Positions 45,502 through 55,716 of a stretch of DNA of 64,000 nucleotides are shown here, in pieces. Each line of letters opens with the position of its first letter. Position 1 is the first letter of the stretch. A program made the translations under genes and the position numbers. This DNA comes from Paraglaciecola chathamensis S18K6 (GTDB lineage: Bacteria > Pseudomonadota > Gammaproteobacteria > Enterobacterales > Alteromonadaceae). The stretch covers positions 1 to 64,000 of the forward strand of contig BAEM01000042.1 in the NCBI GenBank assembly GCA_000314955.1, read 5' to 3'. The notes under the pieces are model-generated. The model searched no databases. It saw nothing but the letters and a program-made list of their open reading frames with translations, and was not told the origin of the DNA.

Positions 45502-48237
45502 ATGAAACGCCAAGTACCCACTCACTTACTTTCTTGGCGCTTGTACCTTTTACTCGCCCTTGCCTACTTTTTGGTTGCTCATGGCCTAACCGCAGTATTA
45601 AAACAAACTGACGTCGTATCGATCTGGCTGCCTGCGGGTATCGCGCTTGTAGGCTGTTACTTATGGTGGTGGCGATTCTTTCCTGCCGCTTTTAGCGCCT
45701 GTTTGTTGTACAACCTCTCTATTTATCATGGCCCTTCCATTAGTGTCGACAATATAACTCCGCTGCTTGAAAACATCATCATTGCGCTAGGAGTGGGTGC
45801 ACAAGGAATGGCAGGGGGTGGCATTTTAAGATTCTGGCTAGGCAGCCCACTGAACCTTAGATCAGACAAACCCGCCATTTTATTTGTACTGATTGTAGGT
45901 ATTGCCTCTAACCTTATTTCGGCCAATGTGGGCATTTTTACCCTGAGTTATTTCAACCCTGCTTTTAGCGATGCTTTTTATTGGAGCAACGTCCTCATGT
46001 GGTGGATGGGCGATACCTTAGGTGTGCTCCTCGCTACTCCCTTTATATTAGGCTTGCTCGATATCACCGTATTCAGGTCAGGCAAACAGAAAAGTCGGTT
46101 ACTGATTTTAGCCATAAACAGTCTGTTATTTTTGGCACTATCTGTTAGCTCTATATTATTTGCCAATTACAATTATGAAAATGCGCTTGCTCTAGCGCAT
46201 CGTGAGCGCCAGCTCATTGAAACCCGCTTACATCGCGCCATTAGCGAAAGTAACCATCAATTACAGGTTTTAGCGAATCATGTGCAATCTAAACCAGATC
46301 TAAGCCGTGAAGATTTTAATCGCTTTTCAAAACACCTTATGCAGCAACAACCCACCCTCAAGGCATTGTCTTGGAATCCAAGAATATCCACCACACGTAA
46401 ACATGAACAACAGGCACAACTGAGCCAAATATATCAACGCCTAGTGATGATAAAGGGGGAGCCAATAGCGCCAAACGATCCCATCGTGTTTGTGAAATTT
46501 ATTACACCAGAAAGAGGGAATGAAGCAGCTATCGGATTTAATGTGTATTCCAATTCAGTGCGTAAATCAGCATTGGCGCAATCTGATGTTCCCTTTCAAT
46601 TATCGGCCACCCCCATCATTAAACTGGTGCAGTCAGATAGCTTTCAACCCGCATATTTATTGTTTGCCCCTGTCTACGAAGATAGCTTAGGAGAACGTAT
46701 CAGAGGGTATGCAACAGGGGTATTCTTAGTGTCTCAAACCCTCGACGCTGGGTTATCAAAAAACGCCTTGGATATATTTGATTTCGAAGTGTCAGAAAAT
46801 GGCGGCCATGAAATCTTCGCCAGCAACACACATTCAGCGCATCCAAGTTTACATGATAGAGAGCATTTTATTTCCCTTCCCATATCACTGCCGGGGCAAA
46901 CCTGGCGCTTAGATTTAGCACCCAAAGCTCAGTACCTGCTTCACCATCAGTATAGCTTTTCGATGTTTTTTTCTATTTTCCAAGTGGTTATCGTCGCTTT
47001 TTCCATGACATTAATCTTGTTAATGAACAATCGACAAGCGGTGCTCAGTCGTAAAGTCGAAATTCGTACCCGCGCATTAGCCCTTGCGAAACATGAAGCA
47101 GACAAAGCAAACAAGGCCAAAAGCCAGTTTTTAGCCAATATGAGTCACGAGATACGCACCCCCCTCAACGCAATTATCGGCTTTTCCCAACTCGCTAAGC
47201 GCTCGAATGATCTCGCTGAGCATCAATCCTACATTCATAAAATATCCAGCTCATCAGATACGCTATTGGCGATCATTAACGACATTTTAGACATCTCTAA
47301 AATTGAATCAGAGAAACTGGTACTGGAAGAGATGGAATTCGATCTGCACGATATTTTAAATCGTGCATCGACCATGTTTGAGCCCGGTGCAAGTATTAAA
47401 AACGTTGACTGGGCATTAGAAGACAACCTACCCGCTGGATTGTTTTTTAAAGGGGATCCTCTGAGGATCGAGCAAATCGTCATCAACTTATGCAGCAATG
47501 CGATCAAGTTTACCCAACAGGGGCGTATTGTTCTGCATGCTGCAATAGTCGAACAGAACACGAATAAAAGCCCCCCAACTGCGTGCATACAAATAACAGT
47601 AAAAGACACGGGCATCGGTATTACACCTGCACAACAAGGGAATTTATTTAGGGCGTTTTCTCAGGCGGATACATCCACCACACGACGCTTTGGAGGAACA
47701 GGCTTAGGCCTAGCGATTTCTAATGAACTCACCCAATTAATGCAAGGCAGCTTAACCATTGAAAGCGAAGAAGGTGTTGGCAGCGAATTTACACTCACAA
47801 TAACACTGCCAACACTGGTTAATCTATCCACGCCAAGGGAAAAAGCGATCAACAAAGACGTCACAGCGCTGCAGGGAAAACGTATCCTAGTGGCTGAAGA
47901 CAACGACATTAATCAAGTGGTTATCACAGAGATATTAAACAGTTTGGGCTTGAAAGCCTTGGTAGTCGACAATGGTGCTCTAGCGGTTCAAGCGGCAAGC
48001 CATCATCATTTTGATTTGATATTAATGGACTGCCAAATGCCTGTTCTTGATGGTTATGCCGCTACTGAACAAATACGCCAACAACATGACAAATCTTCAC
48101 TGCCAATCATTGCCCTGACCGCAGATGTGATGCAAGAGAGCAAACAAAAAGCCCAGCAAGTAGGATTCAACGAACATGTAAGCAAGCCGGTAAATATAGA
48201 AAAACTTACCGCCGTGCTACTTTCTTACCTTGGGTAG
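45502..48237 (+). CDS. Hybrid sensor histidine kinase with MASE1 and CHASE domains
   Basis: A 911-residue inner-membrane kinase. N-terminal MASE1 (about 8 helices, to residue about 220), then an extracytoplasmic CHASE domain (about 230-470), a membrane helix, and HisKA with phospho-His H549 in SHEIRTPLNAIIG. HATPase boxes INLCSNAIKFT, DTGIGI and FGGTGLGLAIS follow, then a receiver with phospho-Asp D843 in LMDCQMPVLDG. All catalytic residues are kept. The start is uncertain: ATG 45502 lacks a clear ribosome binding site; TTG 45487 is an alternative. No partner response regulator is adjacent. The signal it senses is unknown. Confidence 0.9.
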   Translation: MKRQVPTHLLSWRLYLLLALAYFLVAHGLTAVLKQTDVVSIWLPAGIALVGCYLWWWRFFPAAFSACLLYNLSIYHGPSISVDNITPLLENIIIALGVGAQGMAGGGILRFWLGSPLNLRSDKPAILFVLIVGIASNLISANVGIFTLSYFNPAFSDAFYWSNVLMWWMGDTLGVLLATPFILGLLDITVFRSGKQKSRLLILAINSLLFLALSVSSILFANYNYENALALAHRERQLIETRLHRAISESNHQLQVLANHVQSKPDLSREDFNRFSKHLMQQQPTLKALSWNPRISTTRKHEQQAQLSQIYQRLVMIKGEPIAPNDPIVFVKFITPERGNEAAIGFNVYSNSVRKSALAQSDVPFQLSATPIIKLVQSDSFQPAYLLFAPVYEDSLGERIRGYATGVFLVSQTLDAGLSKNALDIFDFEVSENGGHEIFASNTHSAHPSLHDREHFISLPISLPGQTWRLDLAPKAQYLLHHQYSFSMFFSIFQVVIVAFSMTLILLMNNRQAVLSRKVEIRTRALALAKHEADKANKAKSQFLANMSHEIRTPLNAIIGFSQLAKRSNDLAEHQSYIHKISSSSDTLLAIINDILDISKIESEKLVLEEMEFDLHDILNRASTMFEPGASIKNVDWALEDNLPAGLFFKGDPLRIEQIVINLCSNAIKFTQQGRIVLHAAIVEQNTNKSPPTACIQITVKDTGIGITPAQQGNLFRAFSQADTSTTRRFGGTGLGLAISNELTQLMQGSLTIESEEGVGSEFTLTITLPTLVNLSTPREKAINKDVTALQGKRILVAEDNDINQVVITEILNSLGLKALVVDNGALAVQAASHHHFDLILMDCQMPVLDGYAATEQIRQQHDKSSLPIIALTADVMQESKQKAQQVGFNEHVSKPVNIEKLTAVLLSYLG

Positions 48238-48339
48238 CGGCTTTAGCCCTTAGCTTAAATACTAGCCTATTGTATCCACTTAACTAACAGCAGCTACGCG
48301 AGCAAAGCATGGATTGTGAACGCAGTTAAGCGATTTACC

Positions 48340-49260
48340 CTATTTTTCAGTTTGCTGAATAAAGTAAGCAACTTCTTTGATTAAATGCCGTAGCACTGGG
48401 TTTAGTCGGGTATTTTTTCCGTTCATCATGAACAGCTCGTGATTAAACTCAAATTGACGGTTTTTGATTGACACCAACCCTAAGCCTTTACCTTGATGCT
48501 CTACCATATAGTCTGGCAACAAGCCCATGTACTCTCCGGTCATAATCGCGGATAAACACCCATCATAAGAGTCCGAAAAGGTTTGAATCGATAGGCGGCG
48601 CTCACCGTCAATATAATTACCAGATGATAGCCCTGATATCCCAATAGCAGGGTAATCATCAATACGCACATTATCTGGAATACCATCGGCATATTTGGCT
48701 AAAGGATGGGTTGGCGCGCAGTACAGGCGCCCACGGCACTTCACTTCGATTGGATGAAACGTGACAGATTCGGGTTTGACCATATCATAAGTGGATAATA
48801 CCAAATGACATTCACCAGATAAGGCCACATGTTCAACCTCATTATATAAGCGAGTTTGAATGTTGACGTGAATGTCGTTGAATTTTTTCATGGTGCTTTT
48901 TACGGCTTTACTTACGGCAAGGTGATAGTTAAGAGGTAAACCTGCCATCATCACTAACGTAATATGCCCAGAATAATCGTCGTGCAGGCTCTTTAAATTA
49001 AATACAAAATTATCAAATGAATTAAAGATACGCTTGGTTTCCTGAAACACCACCTCGCCTTCTTTACTCATTTGAAAACCACCGCGTCCTCGATGACATA
49101 GCACCAAATCTAGTCGGTCTTCTAATTTTTTAATCGCAGCGCTGATATTAGGACGCTGCATCCGCAAAACGGATTCAGCAGCAGTAAAACCATTACACGA
49201 AGCAACAGCATAAAATACACGTAATAGTTTAATATCAGATTCTTGCAGACGGTTTATCAT
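48340..49260 (-). CDS. LysR-family transcriptional regulator
   Basis: A 306-residue LTTR. N-terminal winged HTH (about 10-65): LLRVFYAVASCNGFTAAESVL, then MQRPNISAAIKKLEDRL. The substrate-binding domain starts near residue 95 (YSGHITLVMMAG). ATG 49260 is preferred over the tandem GTGs before it. It converges on the kinase gene, and no divergent target is close (uvrB is on the same strand). Target and inducer unknown. Confidence 0.9.
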   Translation of the reverse strand: MINRLQESDIKLLRVFYAVASCNGFTAAESVLRMQRPNISAAIKKLEDRLDLVLCHRGRGGFQMSKEGEVVFQETKRIFNSFDNFVFNLKSLHDDYSGHITLVMMAGLPLNYHLAVSKAVKSTMKKFNDIHVNIQTRLYNEVEHVALSGECHLVLSTYDMVKPESVTFHPIEVKCRGRLYCAPTHPLAKYADGIPDNVRIDDYPAIGISGLSSGNYIDGERRLSIQTFSDSYDGCLSAIMTGEYMGLLPDYMVEHQGKGLGLVSIKNRQFEFNHELFMMNGKNTRLNPVLRHLIKEVAYFIQQTEK

Positions 49261-49471
49261 GGTTAGCACCACTTATAGGTATAGTTATTGATACTAAAGT
49301 ACATAATAGGCAAGGCGAAATGTGATTACAATGTAAATATCATGAAACCGTGCCTAACCGGCACGAAAAGCAGTAAAAGATCGACTAACGCACGAAATTC
49401 AGCCAATTAAATTTACCATTACTGTCCACTATAGACCGGAATTTAATTTCACCTAAGCCGGATAACGATAG

Positions 49472-51481
49472 TTAAGACATATCCACCAATTTCTGGCGTA
49501 GGGTTTCAACCTCATCACGCAGTGAAGCGGCTTGTTCAAATTCCAAATCCTTCGCCATTTGGAACATTTTCTTTTCAAGTTCAGCGATGTTTTTCATTAA
49601 GTCAGGGGCACTCATTCCATTGTACTTTTTGCCCGTCTCTGCCACTTTACGCAGCATAACCTTGCCTTGTCCTGTTCCTTCACCAACATCCATAATATCG
49701 GTAATGGGTTTGTTCAGTTGAGTAGGCACAATATTGTGCTTTTTGTTATGTTCGCGTTGTTTTTCTCGGCGTCGGTTTGTTTCGTCGATGGCACGCTGCA
49801 TAGAACCAGTAATACGATCTGCATACAAAATAGCTCGGCCGTTTATATGCCTAGCTGCGCGGCCTATGGTTTGAATGAGTGAGCGATCAGAGCGCAAAAA
49901 GCCTTCTTTATCGGCATCGAGGATAGCCACCAAGGAGACCTCAGGCATATCTAAGCCTTCTCGCAATAAGTTAATACCTACTAAAACATCAAATTTGCCT
50001 AAACGTAAATCACGAATGATCTCGATGCGCTCGACTGTATCGATGTCTGAATGCAGGTAGCGCGCCTTAACATTGTGCTCATCTAAATATTCACTTAAAT
50101 CTTCTGACATTCGTTTGGTCAGCGTTGTCACTAGCACTCGCTCATTAACAGCGACACACTTTTCAATTTCTGACAGCAAATCATCAACTTGCGTACCCAC
50201 TGGTCGTATCTCAATCTCAGGATCGATTAACCCAGTCGGGCGAACCACCTGCTCAACAATATCATCAGGGGCTTTGGCTAGTTCATACTTACCAGGGGTG
50301 GCTGATACATAAATAGTTTGAGGGGCTATTTGCTCAAATTCATCAAATTTCAATGGTCGATTATCCAGTGCTGAGGGTAATCGAAATCCGTATTCGACCA
50401 AGGTTTCTTTTCGAGAACGATCGCCTTTATACATGGCGCCAATTTGCGAAACCGTGACATGAGATTCATCGATGAACATCAAACCATCAGCTGGAAAATA
50501 ATCAATAAGCGTAGGAGGCGGATCCCCAGGCGTGCGGCCCGACAAATAGCGAGAATAGTTTTCGATACCGGAGCAATAACCCAGTTCTTGCATCATCTCC
50601 ATATCAAATTGACAACGTTGACTGATGCGTTGCTCTTCAACCAGCTTATTAACCGATAACAACTGAGCTTTACGCTCTTTAAGCTCCTCTTTTATATGCT
50701 CCACCGCATCAAGGATTTTTTCTCTTGGGGTTACATAGTGAGTTTTAGGGAAAATGGTAGCTCTGGCGACCGTTTTCTCTACGGCTCCTGTCAACGGATC
50801 GAAAATACTGATCCGCTCTACTTCCTCATCAAACAGTTCCACTCTAACCGCTTCGCGTTCAGAGTCGGCAGGAAAGATATCAATAACGTCACCACGCACA
50901 CGAAATGTGCCGCGTTCAAAGGCAATATCATTACGGCTGTACTGAATTTCAGCTAAACGACGCAATATATCGCGCTGATTCATGATGTCACCCTGACGAA
51001 AATGCAATAACATTTTCATGTATGAGTCTGGATCACCCAAACCATAAATAGCGGACACACTGGAGACTATCACCACATCTCGGCGTTCCATCAATGCTTT
51101 TGTTGCAGAGAGTCGCATTTGCTCAATGTGCGCATTTACCGAAGCGTCCTTTTCAATAAAAGTATCACTTGATGGCACATAGGCTTCAGGTTGATAGTAG
51201 TCGTAATAGGATACGAAATATTCAACTGCATTATTTGGAAAGAACTCTTTCATTTCACCGTATAATTGCGCCGCCAAGGTTTTATTGTGCGCCAATATCA
51301 AGGTTGGTCGCTGCACTTCATTAATGACGTTAGCCATTGTAAAGGTTTTACCTGACCCGGTAACACCGAGTAACGTTTGCGCAGCCAAACCACTTTCCAG
51401 CCCCTCCACTAACGCCTGTATGGCTTTAGGTTGATCCCCTGCCGGTGAATAATTAGACGTGAGTTGAAACGGACGAGCCAT
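49472..51481 (-). CDS. uvrB: Excinuclease ABC subunit B
   Basis: A 669-residue nucleotide-excision repair helicase. Walker [14 protein letters not shown], beta-hairpin residues in [18 protein letters not shown] box, motif [11 protein letters not shown] and a C-terminal UVR domain ([20 protein letters not shown]) that binds UvrC. Length is standard. It lies 32 bp downstream of the MATE gene, with no SOS box seen in that gap. Confidence 0.97.
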   Translation of the reverse strand: MARPFQLTSNYSPAGDQPKAIQALVEGLESGLAAQTLLGVTGSGKTFTMANVINEVQRPTLILAHNKTLAAQLYGEMKEFFPNNAVEYFVSYYDYYQPEAYVPSSDTFIEKDASVNAHIEQMRLSATKALMERRDVVIVSSVSAIYGLGDPDSYMKMLLHFRQGDIMNQRDILRRLAEIQYSRNDIAFERGTFRVRGDVIDIFPADSEREAVRVELFDEEVERISIFDPLTGAVEKTVARATIFPKTHYVTPREKILDAVEHIKEELKERKAQLLSVNKLVEEQRISQRCQFDMEMMQELGYCSGIENYSRYLSGRTPGDPPPTLIDYFPADGLMFIDESHVTVSQIGAMYKGDRSRKETLVEYGFRLPSALDNRPLKFDEFEQIAPQTIYVSATPGKYELAKAPDDIVEQVVRPTGLIDPEIEIRPVGTQVDDLLSEIEKCVAVNERVLVTTLTKRMSEDLSEYLDEHNVKARYLHSDIDTVERIEIIRDLRLGKFDVLVGINLLREGLDMPEVSLVAILDADKEGFLRSDRSLIQTIGRAARHINGRAILYADRITGSMQRAIDETNRRREKQREHNKKHNIVPTQLNKPITDIMDVGEGTGQGKVMLRKVAETGKKYNGMSAPDLMKNIAELEKKMFQMAKDLEFEQAASLRDEVETLRQKLVDMS

Positions 51482-51513
51482 GAATGATCCTTGTAGTAAA
51501 AGAAAAAATAACC

Positions 51514-52875
51514 TTACGTCGCCATGCGCTTAGACAATGAACGACAAAACCAAATGTAAGCAACCGCTGCAGTTAGCATGTTTGCCACTATTCCAGCCCA
51601 AAACATGCCTTTAAGGTCAAAAAGATAACTGCCTAAATAAGATATGGGCACAAAGAAAACAAACAAGCGTAAAACACTCATCAGCAGAGCCGACATGGGT
51701 AAATGCATCGCATTAAAAGACGAGTTCGTCAAAATAACAATACCTTGTACACCATAGCCTAAGGGAACGATCATTAAATACGTTTGAATAAGTCCGATGA
51801 CTTCAGGCTCTGTTGAAAATGTTCTGGCTAGCACACCTGATAAAACATAAAACGCCCCAAAGACCAATAATTGCCATATCACCACAAACCGTACGCACAG
51901 CTGATAGGCTTTCGAGACTCTAGATAAATTATTCGCCCCAAAATTTTGACTAATAAAAGGAGGTAACGACATAGACAAAGCTAAAATGACAATACTGGCG
52001 ATTGACTCTAAACGCCCCCCAACTCCCCAAGCGGCAACTGCGCCAGGTCCATAGCCTGCCACAACCGCAGTGAGGATCCCCCCGGCAATCGGCGTTAACA
52101 TGTTTGCTCCAGCCGCCGGTAAGCCTATTTTTAAGATCCCGCCGCTAGAACGCTTTAACTCACTCATACTTAACAAGCGCGGTAAAATGAGCTCACGCTT
52201 ATAGGCTAACAAATAGAGAATGTACAAGAGCCCCAAAGCCCAAGCAATCAATGTGGCAAGCGCTGCTCCCTGCATGCCCATTGCTGGGATCGGCCCCCAA
52301 CCAAAAATCAGAATAGGATCTAAGATCACATTAATGAGTCCGCCACCGGCCATTACATAACTGGGAGTTTTGGTATCTCCTGACGCACGTAGAATACTGT
52401 TACCCACCATTGGCATTGCTAAAAATACGCCTGCTGCGTACCACACCACCATATACTCATGAATATAACTAAGCAGACGCTCATTGGCACCCAGTAAGGT
52501 AAAGATAGGGTCGATGGTTATAACCCCAACGAATGCAAGCACAGCAGCCAGCACAAAAGCCAACATCAATGCACCTGTGCCTGATAGCTGCGCTTCGCTG
52601 TGGCTATTATTTCCGAGAAAGCGTCCAATTACCGCAGACGTACCTATGCCTAACCCGATGTGCAGACTAATCAAGGTAAAGGTTACGGGAAAGGTGAAAC
52701 TAATGGCTGCTAACTCATCTGTTCCCAATAGACCAATAAAGTAGGTATCCACCAAACCAAAAGACATCATCATTACCATGCCAACTAACATAGGAAGCGT
52801 CATACTTTTTAAGGTGTTACCAATGGGACTATTTAACAGATCGCGGCGCCCTGAAGACGCAGATTTTTGACTCAC
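51514..52875 (-). CDS. MATE-family multidrug/Na+ antiporter
   Basis: A 453-residue transporter with about 12 membrane helices in two halves. Sequence features include [22 protein letters not shown] in helix 1, [13 protein letters not shown], and [21 protein letters not shown] start. It is immediately upstream of uvrB on the same strand. Export of toxic cations or drugs is inferred from the family. Confidence 0.9.
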   Translation of the reverse strand: MSQKSASSGRRDLLNSPIGNTLKSMTLPMLVGMVMMMSFGLVDTYFIGLLGTDELAAISFTFPVTFTLISLHIGLGIGTSAVIGRFLGNNSHSEAQLSGTGALMLAFVLAAVLAFVGVITIDPIFTLLGANERLLSYIHEYMVVWYAAGVFLAMPMVGNSILRASGDTKTPSYVMAGGGLINVILDPILIFGWGPIPAMGMQGAALATLIAWALGLLYILYLLAYKRELILPRLLSMSELKRSSGGILKIGLPAAGANMLTPIAGGILTAVVAGYGPGAVAAWGVGGRLESIASIVILALSMSLPPFISQNFGANNLSRVSKAYQLCVRFVVIWQLLVFGAFYVLSGVLARTFSTEPEVIGLIQTYLMIVPLGYGVQGIVILTNSSFNAMHLPMSALLMSVLRLFVFFVPISYLGSYLFDLKGMFWAGIVANMLTAAVAYIWFCRSLSKRMAT

Positions 52876-53159
52876 TCTAGAGGTTCCTTCATTAACAAGC
52901 CAGCCATACTAAGCTAACCCTGAATATAAAACTAACGAAAAGCTGTATCAAAATGAGTGCATACAACGCGCGGAGGCCTAAAATGGCAATATGTTGAATT
53001 TATGACACTTTACGTTAGCGTCGATAAATTAGCGGCCTACAACTGTATGCTAAAAGTGACAAAAAATGATCGATTAGCCGTGTCGACAACGCAGTTTGTA
53101 GATGAAATGATCACTAAACAGTTACTTTTCCGACAAAAACAGTTGGTATAAATTCCGTA

Positions 53160-53196
53160 ATTTCAAGCACTATTTTTATAAAATAATGCTTGAAAT
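53160..53196. other. 37-nt near-perfect hairpin
   Basis: ATTTCAAGCA pairs with TGCTTGAAAT and TATTTT with AAAATA, with a single C-A mismatch and a 3-nt loop TAT. It lies 8 bp after a weak plus-strand open frame. It could be a terminator in either direction. Confidence 0.6.
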
Positions 53197-53377
53197 CAGA
53201 AACAACACACAAGCAAAAAATCACTGGGCAAAAATCACCCAAGCTAAGTCAAAAAAGCCAAACATATTGCGTAAGACAATGATTTAATTAACAAAATACA
53301 AAAAATCAGAAGTTTTTAAAAAATCGTATTGACAACGAATCCACTAGGCTGGCGGCTAGCAAAGTTAATTCATACAC

Positions 53378-53408
53378 ATAGTTATCCACAGATATAGTGG
53401 ATAACTAT
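53378..53408. other. Inverted pair of DnaA-box-like sequences
   Basis: ATAGTTATCCAC (53378-53389) and its exact complement GTGGATAACTAT (53397-53408) flank a 7-nt centre. The left arm plus next base makes TTATCCACA, the perfect DnaA box; the right arm gives TTATCCAC followed by T. The 12 bp arms exceed a 9-mer box, so a dimeric regulator site or hairpin is also possible. Confidence 0.6.
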
Positions 53409-53819
53409 CCCCGACTCAACAAATCCGTGAACTTGAATGAGAATTGTCCGATCACTTGGTAAGTCATCACTAACCTGAAGTGGTCATACATTAGGTTACA
53501 GTTTTATTAAGCACTGATTATACATACAGTTATCAAACTAATTTAAATAACCATTAGTTATATAAAAATCGGATCTTGCGTTTTTCCTGTCACAGCGATA
53601 TTGCGCTTTATTAATCTTAAAAAAGAACTCAGTATCCTGCTTTTACCAATTTCGCATTGAGTACTCGAGTATCCACTAAAACGATTTGTTCCTTTCTATG
53701 TCTTCTCATTAATTTGCCCCAAATGTTCAACTCTTGAACAATTCCCACAACAGATTGTACGAATAAAAATCAATTCAGAAATAAACCTACAAAAAGCTTA
53801 AAAATAGTTGTAATCGGTG

Positions 53820-53848
53820 TTGACAGCAGACGGGATGCTCATTAATAT
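53820..53848 (+). promoter_or_regulatory. Strong promoter of tRNA-Asn genes
   Basis: TTGACA (53820-53825), 17 bp spacer, TAATAT (53843-53848), then GC-rich TCGCCCCCG. Perfect -35 and spacing; the C-rich discriminator fits stringent control. About 85 bp before the first tRNA-Asn. Confidence 0.85.
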
Positions 53849-53932
53849 TCGCCCCCGTTGAAACGGCCACCAAGGCAACGCTCTACAAGATAAAATATCT
53901 TATAAAGTGTGTTTCAATAAGCGTTATACGAT

Positions 53933-54009
53933 TCCCCCTTAGCTCAGTTGGTTAGAGCGACGGACTGTTAATCCGCAGGTCCCCCGTTCGAATCGGGGAG
54001 GGGGAGCCA
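53933..54009 (+). tRNA. tRNA-Asn (GUU), copy 1
   Basis: A 77-nt cloverleaf with acceptor TCCCCCT / AGGGGGA, D-arm AGCTCAGTTGGTTAGAGC, anticodon loop CTGTTAA, T-arm GTTCGAATC and encoded CCA. Confidence 0.97.
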
Positions 54010-54089
54010 ACGTTGCAAAGCAAACGCTTATGCATATTTGGCTCTGTAACGCATTATATGCCTCAGGGCTTATAAGTTTGATATATGAT

Positions 54090-54166
54090 TCCCCCTTAGC
54101 TCAGTTGGTTAGAGCGACGGACTGTTAATCCGCAGGTCCCCCGTTCGAATCGGGGAGGGGGAGCCA
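54090..54166 (+). tRNA. tRNA-Asn (GUU), copy 2
   Basis: Identical to the copy at 53933, 80 bp downstream and the same strand. Very likely one transcript. Confidence 0.97.
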
Positions 54167-54568
54167 ATCAGGCTCATTATCTGTTATATTCTTATTTGTT
54201 TTATCCTTAAATACCTCTCAAAACTTTTTGCATATCAAGTTGTTAATCACTATGAATACTTGGATAATAGCGCACACTTTCTTGATGACGTATTTAACTT
54301 TATCAGCATGCATCGAACGTGCTGACAGTTAGCCGTTTTTTTTATCTATATGCATCAATGGGAGTAATTGGTTTTAGAGCGGTTAAAGGTGTAATTTGCC
54401 AAGACGACACTAGGATAGCGGTAATTTCGCTTTACCGATAATCTGCTTAGTTACACATCAGCTGGTACAGTACTAACATCATGCAAATCTCAATGCTGGT
54501 ATGGCTAGGTTACGCACGACATTGAACAGGTTTCATTATTTTGCTATTGCTTCTAGGTTGCAATCAAC
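54167..54568. other. 402 bp gap between tRNA-Asn and rsxA
   Basis: Contains a weak terminator at 54321-54343 and the presumed rsxA promoter. A 6 bp hairpin CGGTAA / TTACCG lies near 54420-54440. No gene seen. Confidence 0.4.
54321..54343 (+). terminator. Weak terminator after tRNA-Asn genes
   Basis: GCTGA / TTAGC 5 bp stem (one G-T pair) with a 3-nt loop, then CG and eight T. The T-run is strong but the stem is short. Confidence 0.5.
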
Positions 54569-55150
54569 ATGACTGAATTTTTATTATTGTTAATCGGCAC
54601 AGTACTGGTTAATAACTTTGTTTTGGTACAATTCCTTGGTTTGTGCCCTTTTATGGGGGTCTCAGGGAAGCTTGAAACCGCCATTGGCATGTCAATGGCC
54701 ACCACATTTGTACTCACTCTCGCCTCCCTTTCCAGTTACTTAGTTGAACATTACATATTATTGCCCTTGGGCATTGAATATTTGCGAACGCTGAGCTTTA
54801 TTCTGGTTATTGCCGTGGTGGTTCAATTCACTGAAATGGTCGTTCACAAAACAAGCCCTACCTTATATCGTCTATTAGGCATCTTTTTACCTTTGATAAC
54901 GACCAACTGCGCTGTCCTCGGGGTGGCGTTGTTAAACATAAACCATGATCATAATTTTATTGAATCTGTTATTTATGGCTTCGGCGCCGCTGTTGGCTTT
55001 TCCTTAGTCCTTATCTTATTTGCCGCTATGCGCGAACGCTTGGCCGTTGCTGACGTCCCCGCCCCTTTTAAAGGCGCATCTATCAGCATGATCACAGCAG
55101 GTTTAATGTCATTAGCCTTTTTAGGCTTCACTGGATTGGTGAAATTTTAA
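54569..55150 (+). CDS. rsxA: Electron transport complex subunit RsxA
   Basis: A 193-residue integral membrane protein, six helices, NqrE/RnfA family. Conserved Cys in [18 protein letters not shown] and TTNCAVLG coordinate the intramembrane iron-sulfur centre in the family. First gene of rsxABCDGE. Overlaps rsxB by TAATG. Confidence 0.96.
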   Translation: MTEFLLLLIGTVLVNNFVLVQFLGLCPFMGVSGKLETAIGMSMATTFVLTLASLSSYLVEHYILLPLGIEYLRTLSFILVIAVVVQFTEMVVHKTSPTLYRLLGIFLPLITTNCAVLGVALLNINHDHNFIESVIYGFGAAVGFSLVLILFAAMRERLAVADVPAPFKGASISMITAGLMSLAFLGFTGLVKF

Positions 55151-55716
55151 TGAGTTTAATGTGGGCAATCTTAACCGCACTGATTGCACTGGGGCTGCTT
55201 GCCTTGGTGTTTGGCGCTATCCTTGGTTTTGCCTCGGTTCGCTTTAAAGTAGAAGGCGATCCATTGGTTGAGCAGATCGATGAGCTATTGCCACAAACCC
55301 AATGCGGCCAATGCGGGTACCCAGGGTGTAAGCCTTATGCCCAAGCCATTGCAGAGGGTGATGATATTAATAAGTGCCCTCCTGGTGGTGACGCCACTAT
55401 TAAAAAACTTGCTGATCTAATGGGTGTAGAAGCGACTTCTTTGGATGCCGCTCACGGAACAGAAGATATCAAGAAAGTGGCCTATATTCGTGAAGATGAA
55501 TGCATAGGTTGTACTAAGTGTATTCAGGCGTGTCCAGTTGACGCCATTTTAGGGGCTGCAAAGCAAATGCATACTGTCATTAGTGACGAATGCACAGGCT
55601 GTGACTTATGTGTAGATCCCTGCCCTGTTGATTGCATTGATATGATCCCGACACAGACAACGCCATCTTCTTGGCGTTGGAACATCGATAGTATTCCCGT
55701 TAAGCAGGTAAGCTAA
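55150..55716 (+). CDS. rsxB: Electron transport complex iron-sulfur subunit RsxB
   Basis: A 188-residue protein: N-terminal membrane helix, then the 4Fe-4S motif [13 protein letters not shown] and two ferredoxin motifs [14 protein letters not shown] and [14 protein letters not shown]. It passes electrons within the Rsx complex. TAATG overlap with rsxC. Confidence 0.96.
   Translation: MSLMWAILTALIALGLLALVFGAILGFASVRFKVEGDPLVEQIDELLPQTQCGQCGYPGCKPYAQAIAEGDDINKCPPGGDATIKKLADLMGVEATSLDAAHGTEDIKKVAYIREDECIGCTKCIQACPVDAILGAAKQMHTVISDECTGCDLCVDPCPVDCIDMIPTQTTPSSWRWNIDSIPVKQVS

Larger units (their letters stand above)
52876..53819. other. Long intergenic region between MATE gene and tRNA-Asn
   Basis: About 1 kb to the tRNA, AT-rich. 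Contents seen: an imperfect 64-codon plus-strand frame (52957-53151, weak); a 37-nt hairpin at 53160-53196; the inverted DnaA-box pair at 53378-53408; an 8 bp hairpin GATCACTT / AAGTGGTC at 53450-53485 (one G-U); and TGTTCAA / TTGAACA at 53724-53740. The tRNA-Asn promoter begins at 53820. No convincing protein gene. Confidence 0.5.

Noticed and set aside
45483-45510. ATG at 45483 as start of the histidine kinase
   Set aside because: It is in another reading frame and does not lead into the kinase.
52941-52960. Possible LexA box before the MATE gene
   Set aside because: CTGTATCAAAATGAGTG has the left half only; the right half does not match CAG at the needed distance.
52957-53151. 64-codon plus-strand frame with GTG start
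   Set aside because: No recognisable family and no ribosome binding site at the proper distance. The nearby GGAGG leads into a four-codon frame. Kept only as context for the hairpin that follows.
53200-53930. Chromosomal replication origin in the long AT-rich gap
   Set aside because: Only two DnaA boxes, and neighbouring genes (MATE, tRNA-Asn, rsx) are not those found at oriC in this group.
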